A stretch of 64,000 bases of DNA from an uncultured Aquimarina sp. (GTDB taxonomy: Bacteria; Bacteroidota; Bacteroidia; Flavobacteriales; Flavobacteriaceae), in the NCBI RefSeq assembly GCF_947492965.1, contig NZ_CANLOZ010000011.1, positions 1 to 64,000 of the forward strand, written 5' to 3'. Every line of letters begins with the position of its first letter. The stretch's first letter is position 1. Shown piece after piece: positions 17,815 through 26,832 of the stretch. A model generated the notes under the pieces. That model was not told the DNA's origin, made no database searches, and worked only from the letters and a program-made list of their open reading frames with translations. Made by a program: the position numbers and the translations under genes.

Positions 17815-20415
17815 ATGAATTTCAATAATTTCACTATAAAATCACAAGAGGCTATACAGCAAGCCCAACAGCTTGCTCAGAGTTATGGTCATCAACAAAT
17901 AGAAAACGAACACATCTTTAAAGCTATATTTAATGTAGATGAAAATGTGCTTCCTTTCTTGTTAAAAAAACTAAATGTAAATATTACTATTTTACAACAG
18001 GTATTAGATAGTACTTTAGAAAGTTTTCCAAAGGTAAATGGTGGGGATATGCAATTATCTCGAGAAGCGGGAAAATCTCTTAATGAAGCTAGTATTATTG
18101 CAAAATCAATGCAAGATGAATTCGTTTCTATTGAACATCTGATCATTGCAATTTTTAAATCTAAAAGTAAGATTGGTCAAATCTTAAAAGATCAAGGAGT
18201 TACTGAAAAGCATCTAAAAGAAGCGATTAATGAAATTAGAAAAGGAGAAAGAGTTACTTCACAAAGTGCCGAAGAAACATATCAATCCTTGAGTAAATAT
18301 GCTAAAAACTTAAATGAATTAGCTGAAAATGGTAAACTAGATCCTGTTATTGGAAGAGATGAAGAGATTCGTAGAATTCTACAAATCTTATCCAGAAGAA
18401 CAAAAAATAACCCTATGCTGGTAGGAGAACCTGGAACAGGAAAAACGGCCATTGCAGAAGGATTAGCGCATAGGATTATAGCAGGAGACATTCCAGAAAA
18501 CTTAAAGGATAAACAAATTTATTCTTTAGATATGGGAGCACTAATTGCTGGTGCAAAGTTCAAAGGAGAGTTTGAAGAGCGATTAAAGGCAGTTGTTAAA
18601 GAAGTTACTGCTAGCGATGGTAATATCGTATTATTTATTGATGAAATACACACATTAGTAGGTGCTGGCGGAGGTCAAGGTGCTATGGACGCGGCAAATA
18701 TTCTAAAACCTGCATTAGCGAGAGGAGAACTAAGAGCTATTGGAGCAACTACATTAGATGAGTATCAAAAATACTTTGAAAAAGACAAAGCATTAGAACG
18801 ACGTTTCCAAAAGGTTGTAGTTGATGAACCCGACACAGAAAGTGCTATCTCTATTCTTAGAGGAATCAAAGAAAAATACGAAACACATCATAAAGTAAGA
18901 ATTAAAGATGAAGCAATTATTGCCGCGGTAGAACTTTCTCAACGATATATAACAAATCGTTTTTTACCAGACAAAGCTATTGATCTGATGGATGAAGCTG
19001 CTTCTAAACTTAGAATGGAAATCAATTCTAAACCTGAAGAGCTAGACGTATTAGATCGAAAGATTATGCAATTAGAAATTGAAATTGAAGCGATTAAACG
19101 TGAAAATGATGCTTCAAAACTAAAATCTTTAAATGCAGATTTAGCAAACTTTAAAGAAGAACGCAATGAGATTTTCTCCAAATGGCAAAGTGAAAAAGAA
19201 GTTGTAGATGCTATTCAGAATACTAAAACTGCCATTGAAGAATATAAACTTGAAGCAGAACGAGCAGAACGTAACGGTGATTATGGAAAAGTAGCAGAAT
19301 TACGCTATGGAAAAATTAAAGATGCTCAGGAAAATTTAGAAGTATTACAAGAACAATTGAGTCAACAACAACATAAATCTTCTTTGATTAAAGAAGAAGT
19401 TACTAATGATGATATTGCAGAGGTTGTTGCCAAATGGACCGGAATTCCTGTAACTAAAATGTTACAAAGTGATCGTGAAAAACTTTTAGTTTTGGAAAAA
19501 GAATTACAAAAGCGGGTCGTTGGGCAATCTGAAGCAATTCAGGCAGTAAGTGATGCTGTTAGACGAAGCCGTGCAGGATTACAAGATCAGAAAAAGCCAA
19601 TTGGTTCTTTCTTATTCTTAGGAACCACAGGAGTTGGTAAAACCGAACTTGCTAAGGCATTGGCAGAATACTTATTTAATGATGAAAGTGCCATGACTCG
19701 AATTGATATGAGCGAATATCAGGAGCGACATTCAGTGAGCAGATTAGTTGGTGCACCTCCTGGATATGTAGGATATGATGAAGGAGGACAACTTACAGAA
19801 GCAGTAAGAAGAAAACCATATTCTGTTGTACTGTTAGACGAAATTGAAAAAGCACATCCAGATACCTTTAATATCTTATTACAAGTACTAGATGAAGGTC
19901 GTTTAACAGATAATAAGGGAAGAACTGCTGATTTTAGAAATACAATTATTATTATGACCAGCAATATGGGAAGCCATATTATTCAGGAAAAGTTTGAAGC
20001 TGTCAAAGATATAGACACTGCAATGGAAAGTGCTAAAATCGAGGTATTAGGCCTACTGAAACAAGCTGTACGTCCAGAATTTCTTAACAGAATTGACGAT
20101 ATCATTATGTTTACTCCATTAACTAAAGCAAACATCCAAGAAATCGTGAGATTGCAACTAAAAAATGTTTCAGTAATGTTAGCCCAACAAAATATTACCT
20201 TAGATGCTACTGAAGAAGCGATTAACTTTTTATCTAAAAAAGGGTTCCAACCAGAATTTGGTGCAAGACCTGTAAAAAGAACGATACAAAAAGAAGTGTT
20301 GAATGCGCTTTCCAAAGAGATCCTTGCGGGAAAAGTATCTACCGATAGTATTATATTATTGGATGAATTTGATAACAATTTGGTATTTCGAAATCAAACA
20401 GATCTTGTGATGTAA
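17815..20415 (+). CDS. clpB: ATP-dependent disaggregase ClpB
   Basis: This hexameric AAA+ chaperone works with DnaK to pull proteins out of aggregates. The 866-residue length is typical. The Clp N-domain repeats occupy about 1-145. NBD1 has Walker A GEPGTGKT at 204-211 and a matching Walker B (LFIDEIH). A coiled-coil middle domain spans about 400-530. NBD2 has Walker A GTTGVGKT at 603-610 and [13 protein letters not shown]. The IGF/LGF loop for ClpP binding is absent, as expected for ClpB. It is monocistronic with a strong terminator. Heat-shock control is likely from the family but no known operator such as CIRCE is visible. Confidence 0.98.
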   Translation: MNFNNFTIKSQEAIQQAQQLAQSYGHQQIENEHIFKAIFNVDENVLPFLLKKLNVNITILQQVLDSTLESFPKVNGGDMQLSREAGKSLNEASIIAKSMQDEFVSIEHLIIAIFKSKSKIGQILKDQGVTEKHLKEAINEIRKGERVTSQSAEETYQSLSKYAKNLNELAENGKLDPVIGRDEEIRRILQILSRRTKNNPMLVGEPGTGKTAIAEGLAHRIIAGDIPENLKDKQIYSLDMGALIAGAKFKGEFEERLKAVVKEVTASDGNIVLFIDEIHTLVGAGGGQGAMDAANILKPALARGELRAIGATTLDEYQKYFEKDKALERRFQKVVVDEPDTESAISILRGIKEKYETHHKVRIKDEAIIAAVELSQRYITNRFLPDKAIDLMDEAASKLRMEINSKPEELDVLDRKIMQLEIEIEAIKRENDASKLKSLNADLANFKEERNEIFSKWQSEKEVVDAIQNTKTAIEEYKLEAERAERNGDYGKVAELRYGKIKDAQENLEVLQEQLSQQQHKSSLIKEEVTNDDIAEVVAKWTGIPVTKMLQSDREKLLVLEKELQKRVVGQSEAIQAVSDAVRRSRAGLQDQKKPIGSFLFLGTTGVGKTELAKALAEYLFNDESAMTRIDMSEYQERHSVSRLVGAPPGYVGYDEGGQLTEAVRRKPYSVVLLDEIEKAHPDTFNILLQVLDEGRLTDNKGRTADFRNTIIIMTSNMGSHIIQEKFEAVKDIDTAMESAKIEVLGLLKQAVRPEFLNRIDDIIMFTPLTKANIQEIVRLQLKNVSVMLAQQNITLDATEEAINFLSKKGFQPEFGARPVKRTIQKEVLNALSKEILAGKVSTDSIILLDEFDNNLVFRNQTDLVM

Positions 20416-20449
20416 TAAACTGTAATTGTTTTAAATATATACCTTTATG

Positions 20450-20482
20450 AAGGGCAAATTTTAGTAAAATTTGCCCTTTTCT
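20450..20482 (+). terminator. Rho-independent terminator of clpB
   Basis: A perfect 14-bp inverted repeat (AAGGGCAAATTTTA, one-base centre, then its complement) is followed by a short T-run, about 35 bases after the clpB stop. Confidence 0.88.
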
Positions 20483-20626
20483 CGTTTTATTAAAAAACTT
20501 TTGATCATCTCTATCTATATGAAAACACTTGATATTACGGTTTTACCGTAGTTGTTAACAAATACATTCTTACATAGTTGATAAAATTTTCTTACGTGAG
20601 ATGAACTTTTAAGTAACTTGCCATCG

Positions 20627-21277
20627 ATGAAACCAGCTTTAATTGTATATATCTACCTCTGCGCATGCACTTTAACTTTTGCTCAAAGTAAGAAAGAAAT
20701 TTTTGCTGATATTAAGAACAAGTATTCATTAATTAGAGAATTAGTAGATAATAATACACTTAGACAATTTTATACCGATTATACCTGTGAAGAATCTCTG
20801 GAAAAAGGCTCCATTACATTCTATTATAATAGCAGGGAATTAAAACTTATTGTACATCGGTATACCCAAGGGAGAGTTTCTTATGAAGATGAATACTATG
20901 TTTGGGATAATGAATTATTTTTCGAATTCTCTAAACACAAGGTACGATATAAAGACTATAAGCACTCAAAAAAGAAAAAAGTTAAAAAAATAGATGTTGT
21001 TCTCAACTTAGAAGAACGATTCTACTTTTACAATTTACTACCTATTAAATGTCAATTCAAAGATTTTGAAACTAGGAGTAATAGAAGTAAAAATCCTAAG
21101 ACCAATTATGTAAGAAACAAAAGTACTAATTGTGAAGAAGCTGGCAGAATTCTTGAAAAATATAACATCCTATTAGATTTTCAAAATACAGAAATGGTTG
21201 ATACTTGTGCTCTACCAAGAAGTATTGCAAAAATAATATCAGATGATGTTATTTATGGAAGTCTTGGTAGAAACTAA
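20627..21277 (+). CDS. Secreted protein of unknown function
   Basis: I do not recognise this family. The 216-residue protein starts with a cleavable signal peptide ending TFAQ near residue 19. The mature part alternates beta-strands (GSITFYYNSRELKLIVHRY, EYYVWDNELFFEF) with a very basic patch (KHSKKKKVKKID) and has four cysteines that could pair. The ATG at 20627 is chosen over a TTG nine bases earlier because it starts the signal peptide. It is flanked by the clpB terminator and converges with the endonuclease gene, whose stop is two bases away. Confidence 0.65.
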   Translation: MKPALIVYIYLCACTLTFAQSKKEIFADIKNKYSLIRELVDNNTLRQFYTDYTCEESLEKGSITFYYNSRELKLIVHRYTQGRVSYEDEYYVWDNELFFEFSKHKVRYKDYKHSKKKKVKKIDVVLNLEERFYFYNLLPIKCQFKDFETRSNRSKNPKTNYVRNKSTNCEEAGRILEKYNILLDFQNTEMVDTCALPRSIAKIISDDVIYGSLGRN

Positions 21278-21279
21278 TT

Positions 21280-23241
21280 TTAATGAATTATAATTCTTTT
21301 AGTTTCTGATTGTTGATCATAATACATTTTAGCAAAATAAACACCTGTAGAAAGGTTAATCTCTATTCTTGTATTCTCTCTAAGAGGTTGCTCTATTAAT
21401 ATATTTCCAAGCGTATCAAAAATCTCTAACCTTCCTTCTCTTCCATTTGTTTGGAATGTTATATAATCTCTTGCTGGGTTAGGATATATTAGAAACTGTG
21501 ATTGTATATTTTCTGAAACTGATAACGTATTCGACCACGGTTGCCCTACATTATTACCCCAAATATACTCTACCAGATCTGGTTGATCTATGAACGGATT
21601 GCGATTAAATTGCCAGGTATAAATAACATTATTTCTATTCATCTCAAAATCGTCCGGTGGATCATTGCGATGCCAATCCAATAAGGTTGTTAAATCACCT
21701 AATTGACCAACAGTAGAATTATCTGGATTACCACTCACTACATCTAATCCATTATAACGTACGGTAAGAAAAAAGATACTACGTGCTACATCTCCTTGCC
21801 AACTTCCTTGATTTCCAGATGGACCACTATATTCTCCATAATCCTGATTTCCTCTAGAACTATTTTCTGGACCATCTGTAGCTCTCAATCCATGTGCATC
21901 TGAATTAGCATGTCTTAATGAATCTGGTCTGGTTACCGTAAAGACATCTATACCATCTGCTATATCATCTTCTTCTATGCTATTAAAACCACCTCTAGAT
22001 CTTGGATATGTATGTTCTCGATTCCATTTTCCTACATTACTCCCTCCACTAGACTGAAAATCTAATTTAGGGCGTTGTTGTTCTGTATACAACAACCAAA
22101 CTTGATTACTATTTAACGGACTCTGATCAGCTTCTTTTAAAATATCGATAATGTCCGTGTACGTTTGAGCTCTCACGACTGAAGGATCTGCTATGATATC
22201 CTGGATTCCCTGAACCAAAACTCCATCTGATAATCCTTCTATAGCATTATAATAATCTTCTGGCGCTGTAGTAGTAACATTACCATATGTAGGATTCAAA
22301 GGAGTTCCCCAGGAAGCAATAGCAAAATCATTATCAACTATCCTGAGTTCTTTATTGTCATTAGTAAGTTTAAAATCATCTGGAATAGTTCCAAATGTAA
22401 TTTTCATTACCTCATCTCCTTCATCATTCACATCATCTATCAATTGTATAGAGTTGGTTGTTGTATTTGTTCCGTTAAGAATCGTTACCGAGGTACTCCC
22501 AGAATAATCATCAGTTGTAAAATTTCCATTGGTAATTGAAACCTCAAAGGTAAGATCGCTAGTAACATTTGTTTCTGTAGTAAAAACCATATCAATAACG
22601 TCTCCTTCATCATAACTCTCCGCATTTGTTGAGATGGATATTCTATTAAACTGAATACCACTCCCATCATTAAGAGCTCCTGGTGTAGGGGTAGTTACTG
22701 TATAAGTACCATCTGCATTACGTTGAATCGACTCCGTAGTTTTATTGTTATTTTCGTCTTCATTAATTTGTTCGGTAAGTCCTAATAAGGTCATTAATCC
22801 CATATCATCAGCATCGTCCGTATCATGAATTAAGGCATCAATTAAATTATTGGTAGTTGCCAACGTACCTTCTGGAAAATCAGTACCATTTCCTATATAA
22901 ATAGCCACAGCATCCGCTCCGTTTTGGATAGTATTCTCAGATAACATCAAATCAGGAACTGGTGAAACTTCTGGTCCACCTACTAAAAAAACACCATTTG
23001 CATCTGTAGTAAAACCATCCAAATCTAAACTAAAATAACTAGAATCTCCTCCGCTCGTTGAACCATTAAAAAGAACTAAAACGAAGCCGTCTAGAGAGAA
23101 ATTTGGATTATCCGATTTTAGTTCGATAAATTCTTGTGTATCCGTGCTAGGAGTATCCGAATCTAATTCGTTAATTACTAATTGCCCAAACGACAATTCC
23201 ATTAGTAAACAGGCAAAAATTGTAACATAAAGATGTTTCAC
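21280..23241 (-). CDS. Secreted endonuclease I-family nuclease with T9SS sorting domain
   Basis: This 653-residue extracellular nuclease probably degrades environmental DNA or RNA. The modules in order are a signal peptide (about 1-19), a lamin-tail-like domain (LVINELDSDTPSTDTQEFIEL, about 20-190), a Calx-beta-like domain (about 197-306) and the endonuclease I catalytic domain (about 325-570). The catalytic domain has the metal-binding motif WNREHTYPRS (Asn407, Glu409, His410) and DAHGLRA. A T9SS sorting domain begins FLIYPNPARDY and ends KRIIIH. The start is a GTG at 23241; the next ATG falls inside the signal peptide. EndA and NucM of other bacteria share only the catalytic part. Confidence 0.9.
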   Translation of the reverse strand: MKHLYVTIFACLLMELSFGQLVINELDSDTPSTDTQEFIELKSDNPNFSLDGFVLVLFNGSTSGGDSSYFSLDLDGFTTDANGVFLVGGPEVSPVPDLMLSENTIQNGADAVAIYIGNGTDFPEGTLATTNNLIDALIHDTDDADDMGLMTLLGLTEQINEDENNNKTTESIQRNADGTYTVTTPTPGALNDGSGIQFNRISISTNAESYDEGDVIDMVFTTETNVTSDLTFEVSITNGNFTTDDYSGSTSVTILNGTNTTTNSIQLIDDVNDEGDEVMKITFGTIPDDFKLTNDNKELRIVDNDFAIASWGTPLNPTYGNVTTTAPEDYYNAIEGLSDGVLVQGIQDIIADPSVVRAQTYTDIIDILKEADQSPLNSNQVWLLYTEQQRPKLDFQSSGGSNVGKWNREHTYPRSRGGFNSIEEDDIADGIDVFTVTRPDSLRHANSDAHGLRATDGPENSSRGNQDYGEYSGPSGNQGSWQGDVARSIFFLTVRYNGLDVVSGNPDNSTVGQLGDLTTLLDWHRNDPPDDFEMNRNNVIYTWQFNRNPFIDQPDLVEYIWGNNVGQPWSNTLSVSENIQSQFLIYPNPARDYITFQTNGREGRLEIFDTLGNILIEQPLRENTRIEINLSTGVYFAKMYYDQQSETKRIIIH

Positions 23242-23420
23242 AAACTTAATTTTTTAATGATAAGTTACTATATTACAGCAGCTTATCATATATTATATTC
23301 ATAAAATAATAGCAGAACAAGATACGTATAATAAGTAGTTTATTAGGTTATCTTATTATTAAAAAATTAGAAAAGAATTCGAGTTCTAAAAAAGCATAAT
23401 ATGTTAAATTAAAAACACAA

Positions 23421-23436
23421 TATACCAATTGGTATA
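23421..23436. promoter_or_regulatory. Palindromic operator O1 of the TetR regulator
   Basis: The perfect 16-bp palindrome TATACCAATTGGTATA lies just upstream of the tetR -7 element, where bound protein would block the promoter. The same sequence with one central change recurs before the thioesterase gene, which argues for a real binding site. Confidence 0.75.
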
Positions 23437-23444
23437 TTATTCAT

Positions 23445-23452
23445 TATATTTG
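23445..23452 (+). promoter_or_regulatory. -7 promoter element of the tetR gene (TATATTTG)
   Basis: TATATTTG matches TAnnTTTG 20 bases before the tetR ATG. Operator O1 ends nine bases upstream, covering the spacer and the -33 region. Confidence 0.6.
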
Positions 23453-23471
23453 ATTCTGTAATTAAATATTG

Positions 23472-24068
23472 ATGTACACTAAAGCTGAAAAAACTACTGA
23501 ATTTATTATAGAGACCGTTGCGCCTATTTTTAATAAAAATGGATATGCAGCCACAAGCCTTAGTGATATTACAAAAGCAACAGGTTTAACCAAAGGAGCT
23601 ATTTATGGTAATTTCAAAAATAAAGAAGAACTAGCCGTCGCTGCTTTTACCATGACGGTAAAAAGTATGCTCAGACGAATTAAGGAGCATCAATCTTTAA
23701 GTAACTCGCCAATCCAAAAACTCTTTTTAATCTCCAATTTTTATAGAAACTATTATAATTTCAGTCAGGAATTAGGAGGATGTCCGGTATTAAATATGGG
23801 CGTAGATGCTAAACACCAAAATTCAGGGCTTTTTAATTATGTTCAATACACCATAAACAAAATTCAAAATAATCTTGCATTACTAATTGATCAAGGAAAA
23901 GAATTACAGGAAATAAAACCTAATATAGACTCACAATTATATGCCAAACGATTATACACTATGATTATTGGAGCCATATTTATGACACATACTATGGAAG
24001 ATAATAGTTACTTATTACAAACTATGGATCAAATAGATACAATGATTCAATCCGAATTGAATCTCTAA
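23472..24068 (+). CDS. TetR/AcrR-family transcriptional regulator
   Basis: This 198-residue one-component repressor has the N-terminal TetR helix-turn-helix at about 7-55 (IFNKNGYAATSLSDITKATGLTKGAIYGNFKNKEEL). The C-terminal ligand domain contains GGCPVLNMGVDA, a stretch common in regulators of the AcuR/YcdC-like group (PF16925-type). The ligand is unknown; fatty acyl compounds would suit the thioesterase downstream. A TTG lies directly before the ATG at 23472, and I use the ATG. Two copies of one 16-bp palindrome, one over its own promoter and one before the next gene, point to autoregulation and joint control. Confidence 0.9.
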   Translation: MYTKAEKTTEFIIETVAPIFNKNGYAATSLSDITKATGLTKGAIYGNFKNKEELAVAAFTMTVKSMLRRIKEHQSLSNSPIQKLFLISNFYRNYYNFSQELGGCPVLNMGVDAKHQNSGLFNYVQYTINKIQNNLALLIDQGKELQEIKPNIDSQLYAKRLYTMIIGAIFMTHTMEDNSYLLQTMDQIDTMIQSELNL

Positions 24069-24087
24069 ATATTTTTTTAAACATTAA

Positions 24088-24103
24088 TATACCAATCGGT
24101 ATA
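24088..24103. promoter_or_regulatory. Operator O2 of the TetR regulator
   Basis: TATACCAATCGGTATA differs from O1 at one central base. It lies between the tetR stop and the thioesterase ATG, 13 bases before the latter. No TAnnTTTG element accompanies it, so it may act on readthrough transcription or on an unusual promoter. Confidence 0.7.
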
Positions 24104-24116
24104 AAACTTAAAAGTT

Positions 24117-24602
24117 ATGACAACATTACCAAAAACCTTAGAAAGTAAAGCAAAAATCAGATTTCAGCACTGCGACCCCTTCAACCACCTCAATAATGCT
24201 GAATATATAAACTATATGATTAATGCCAGAGAGGATCAAATCATAAGTAATTACAATTTAGATCTTTTTAAAATGGCCCGAACTCAAGGAATAAGTTGGG
24301 TAGTTGGTACAAATCAAATTGCTTATTTACGTCCTGCATTTCTTATGGAAGATATTATTATCGACTCTCAGCTTTTTTCCTTTACCGAAAATGAACTACA
24401 TGTAGAGATACGCATGTGGAATCACGATAAAACCGAATTAAAAGCTGTGATGTGGAGTTCTTTTGTTCACTTTAATTTACTAAAACAAAAACGATGGAAC
24501 CACACGAATGAATTGATGGAATTATTTACATCCATTGTAAATCCAATTAAATCACTTTCATTTAATGAAAGAATTTCTCAATTAAAACCACAAAAAGTGT
24601 AA
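24117..24602 (+). CDS. Acyl-CoA thioesterase, hotdog fold
   Basis: This 161-residue 4HBT-type thioesterase releases CoA from acyl-CoA thioesters. The signature RFQHCDPFNHLNNAEYINYMINARE has the catalytic Asp20 position and HLNN for the hotdog helix. The later strand WVVGTNQIAYLRPAFLMEDI is also typical. The chain-length preference cannot be judged. The gene follows tetR by 48 bases, and operator O2 lies in the gap, so its expression is probably induced together with tetR by the same acyl-type or xenobiotic ligand. Confidence 0.85.
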   Translation: MTTLPKTLESKAKIRFQHCDPFNHLNNAEYINYMINAREDQIISNYNLDLFKMARTQGISWVVGTNQIAYLRPAFLMEDIIIDSQLFSFTENELHVEIRMWNHDKTELKAVMWSSFVHFNLLKQKRWNHTNELMELFTSIVNPIKSLSFNERISQLKPQKV

Positions 24603-24659
24603 CATATCTTCTGGAGAGCAGTCTTATAATATACATCAATCAACAAAATCTAACCATTT

Positions 24660-24785
24660 ATGAAAACTTCTGACAATCTTGGCTCCTCTCACAAGAAGAG
24701 AAGTTCTTATTTTTTTATTGCATTTTTTATAATTGCAATTTTATCCATGGCCGTAGTAGCTTGGAAATTAGGAGTGTTTGGATAA
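24660..24785 (+). CDS. 41-residue single-pass membrane protein
   Basis: This short ORF reads MKTSDNLGSSHKKRSSYF followed by a hydrophobic helix (FIAFFIIAILSMAVVAWKLG) and VFG. The basic Lys/Arg cluster before the helix is a normal inside-positive signal, so the C-terminus would face the periplasm. It starts 57 bases after the thioesterase gene on the same strand and is followed by a strong terminator. It may therefore be the third gene of the tetR transcript. I know no family. Support is the clean ATG, compact membrane-protein layout and operon position. Confidence 0.5.
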   Translation: MKTSDNLGSSHKKRSSYFFIAFFIIAILSMAVVAWKLGVFG

Positions 24786-24821
24786 TATTTTCAAAGTAAT
24801 TTGAAAATATCAATATAAATC

Positions 24822-24862
24822 AAAGTCGTATTTCTAGATACTCCAGAAATACGACTTTTAGT
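24822..24862 (+). terminator. Rho-independent terminator after the TetR-thioesterase group
   Basis: A 14-bp stem (AAAGTCGTATTTCT, nine-base loop, AGAAATACGACTTT) is followed by a short T-run. It lies 36 bases after the stop of the 41-residue ORF, consistent with that ORF being the end of the transcript. Confidence 0.85.
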
Positions 24863-25042
24863 GCTTATTGTTATTTAAGAAATTAAATCAGGCCGATTTC
24901 AATTTTAATTGATGTATTTAGTTTTATATCTATAAAACATATTCCTTTTTACTAAATCACAGATATTCTATACTAAATGAAGATTAAGTTCGTTATGTGG
25001 AGATATTGTTAACCAGTTTTAATAACGTCTCAAACACACATC

Positions 25043-26317
25043 ATGAAACTAAACTTTACACACTTAAAAACATCAAAAAAATCATTTTTTCTAATTACCT
25101 GCACTTTATTTTTATTTTCCTTTTTTAATTACACTATTGCTCAAACTCCCGTAGAAAGATATGGAAGACTACAAGTCAATGGAAGTCATGTTACTGCAGA
25201 AAACGGTGATAAAATAAGTCTAGCTGGTATGAGTCTTTTTTGGAGTAATGCCGGAGATGGAGGAGATTTTTATAATAGTCAAACGGTTAATCATCTTGCA
25301 GATGACTGGCAAAGTCCAATTATAAGGGCTGCACTTGGAGTAAAAGAAACCTGGGATGGAGGTACCGGATATATTGACAATACCGCTGCTCAAAAAGCCA
25401 AAATAAGAACAGTGATCGATGCTGCTATCGCCAAAGGAGTGTATGTAATTATCGATTGGCATACACATGCAGCAGAAGTATATACAGATGAAGCAGTTGC
25501 TTTTTTTACTGAAATGGCAGAATTATATGGATCTAATGATCATGTGATTTATGAAATTTATAATGAACCTATTGGTCAATCTTGGAATGATGTAAAAAGT
25601 TATGCGCAAGAAGTGATCGCTGGTATTAGATCCAAAGATCCTGATAACCTTATTATTGTTGGTAGTCCAACTTGGTCTCAGGATGTAGATCAAGCTGCCG
25701 CGAATCCAATAACGGGAGATCCTAATTTAGCCTATACACTGCACTTCTACGCTAATACACATAAACAATTTTTACGAGATCGTGCCTTAGCAGCTATGAA
25801 TGATGGTATTGCTTTATTTGTAACCGAATGGGGAACTACGGATGCTAGTGGAGATGGTGGTTATAATCCTCAAGAATCTCAAATATGGATCGACTTTATG
25901 ATTCAAAATAACATTAGTTACGTAAACTGGACGGTATCACATAAAAATGAAGATTCGTGTGTAGTAAGCCCAAATCAAGGATTACAAGGACTTCTTAATG
26001 GTAACTTAACTACATCTGGAACGTTTATAAGAAATCACATTCTTTCTAGAGCACAAACACTAAGTACAGATGATTTCGTAATTGGATCAGAGAAACTATC
26101 ATTGCAACAAAATCCTGTAAAAAACATCCTATCTATTAACTCTTCTACTATCATCGATGACATTACAGTTTTTGATATGAATGGAAGGTCTGTACTCTCG
26201 AGAGATGTTAATCAAGATAATCCACAAATAGATATTACCACTTTAACAACTGGTAAATATATTTTACAAGTGAATGGCAATAATAGCAGTGCCACTACAA
26301 AATTTATAAAGATTTAA
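25043..26317 (+). CDS. Secreted GH5 glycanase (cellulase type) with T9SS sorting domain
   Basis: This 424-residue extracellular endo-glycanase resembles GH5 subfamily 2 endoglucanases, so a beta-1,4-glucan is the likely substrate. A signal peptide ends TIAQ near 34. The catalytic barrel spans about 36-335 and has GVYVIIDWHTH at 132-142, acid/base Glu175 in IYNEP and nucleophile Glu262 in VTEWG. The last 75 residues are a T9SS type A sorting domain ending TTKFIKI. No carbohydrate-binding module or SusC/SusD pair is present, so it is a stand-alone enzyme rather than part of a utilisation locus. It has its own terminator. Confidence 0.93.
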   Translation: MKLNFTHLKTSKKSFFLITCTLFLFSFFNYTIAQTPVERYGRLQVNGSHVTAENGDKISLAGMSLFWSNAGDGGDFYNSQTVNHLADDWQSPIIRAALGVKETWDGGTGYIDNTAAQKAKIRTVIDAAIAKGVYVIIDWHTHAAEVYTDEAVAFFTEMAELYGSNDHVIYEIYNEPIGQSWNDVKSYAQEVIAGIRSKDPDNLIIVGSPTWSQDVDQAAANPITGDPNLAYTLHFYANTHKQFLRDRALAAMNDGIALFVTEWGTTDASGDGGYNPQESQIWIDFMIQNNISYVNWTVSHKNEDSCVVSPNQGLQGLLNGNLTTSGTFIRNHILSRAQTLSTDDFVIGSEKLSLQQNPVKNILSINSSTIIDDITVFDMNGRSVLSRDVNQDNPQIDITTLTTGKYILQVNGNNSSATTKFIKI

Positions 26318-26334
26318 AGAGTACCATAACGCAA

Positions 26335-26372
26335 AAAAAGACCTTTCAGTTTTATAATTGAAAGGTCTTTTA
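26335..26372 (+). terminator. Rho-independent terminator of the GH5 gene
   Basis: The inverted repeat AAAGACCTTTCA...TGAAAGGTCTTT followed by TTAATTT lies 20 bases after the GH5 stop. A-rich sequence on the other side makes it possibly bidirectional, serving the convergent small lipoprotein gene as well. Confidence 0.85.
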
Positions 26373-26395
26373 ATTTATCACACTAAAAAAAATCT

Positions 26396-26677
26396 CTAAT
26401 TTCCAGCATTAGCACAATCCAAAGGCAAAAGTGCCAATTCATCTGCATATGCCAGTTCACTAGTACATTCTAAATCTCTATACTCCTCTACTGTATCCTT
26501 TATAGCTTGACAAGTTGTTTCATTCTGATCTGCTTCATATGCTTCTATAGCAGCTTCTACAGATAGTTGTAAAGCGTCTTCTGCTACATCACAAGCTGCG
26601 TCTTCGACATCATCTCCATCACAAGAAATACAAAAAGATCCAACTAATAATAAGGTAAAGATTGTTTTTTTCATCAT
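26396..26677 (-). CDS. Small acidic cysteine-containing lipoprotein
   Basis: This roughly 93-residue protein starts MMKKTIFTLLLVGSFCISC; the Cys after CIS is the likely lipidation site. The next residues DGDDVED are acidic, as in the surface-export signal described for Bacteroidota lipoproteins. The mature part is very acidic and helical with four cysteines (DAACDVAED, TTCQAI, LECTS, LDCANAG), enough for two disulfides in a small helical bundle. I recognise no family. Two adjacent ATG codons (26677, 26674) are possible. It converges with the GH5 gene and has no close upstream neighbour. Confidence 0.65.
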   Translation of the reverse strand: MMKKTIFTLLLVGSFCISCDGDDVEDAACDVAEDALQLSVEAAIEAYEADQNETTCQAIKDTVEEYRDLECTSELAYADELALLPLDCANAGN

Positions 26678-26800
26678 TGTTTTTTTAAAGTTATGATACA
26701 AATATCTTGTTTCGTACTACTAGTAAGTATCTCTAAAACAATTTTTCTTAACTCTATTCAATTTCATCAAAAATGCTATCACAACTAAACATATAAATAG

Positions 26801-26808
26801 TATTTTTG
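26801..26808 (+). promoter_or_regulatory. Likely -7 element of the phytase-like/phosphatase pair
   Basis: TATTTTTG matches TAnnTTTG 25 bases before the ATG at 26833. No clear -33 partner is seen. Confidence 0.45.
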
Positions 26809-26832
26809 GATACCCTTGATATCATTACTATT

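Noticed and set aside
19983-20378. Minus-strand reading frame inside clpB
   Set aside because: It lies opposite a highly conserved AAA+ domain and has no recognisable protein features.
23241-23248. TAAGTTTG before the endonuclease gene as a -7 element
   Set aside because: It overlaps the GTG start codon and cannot serve that start.
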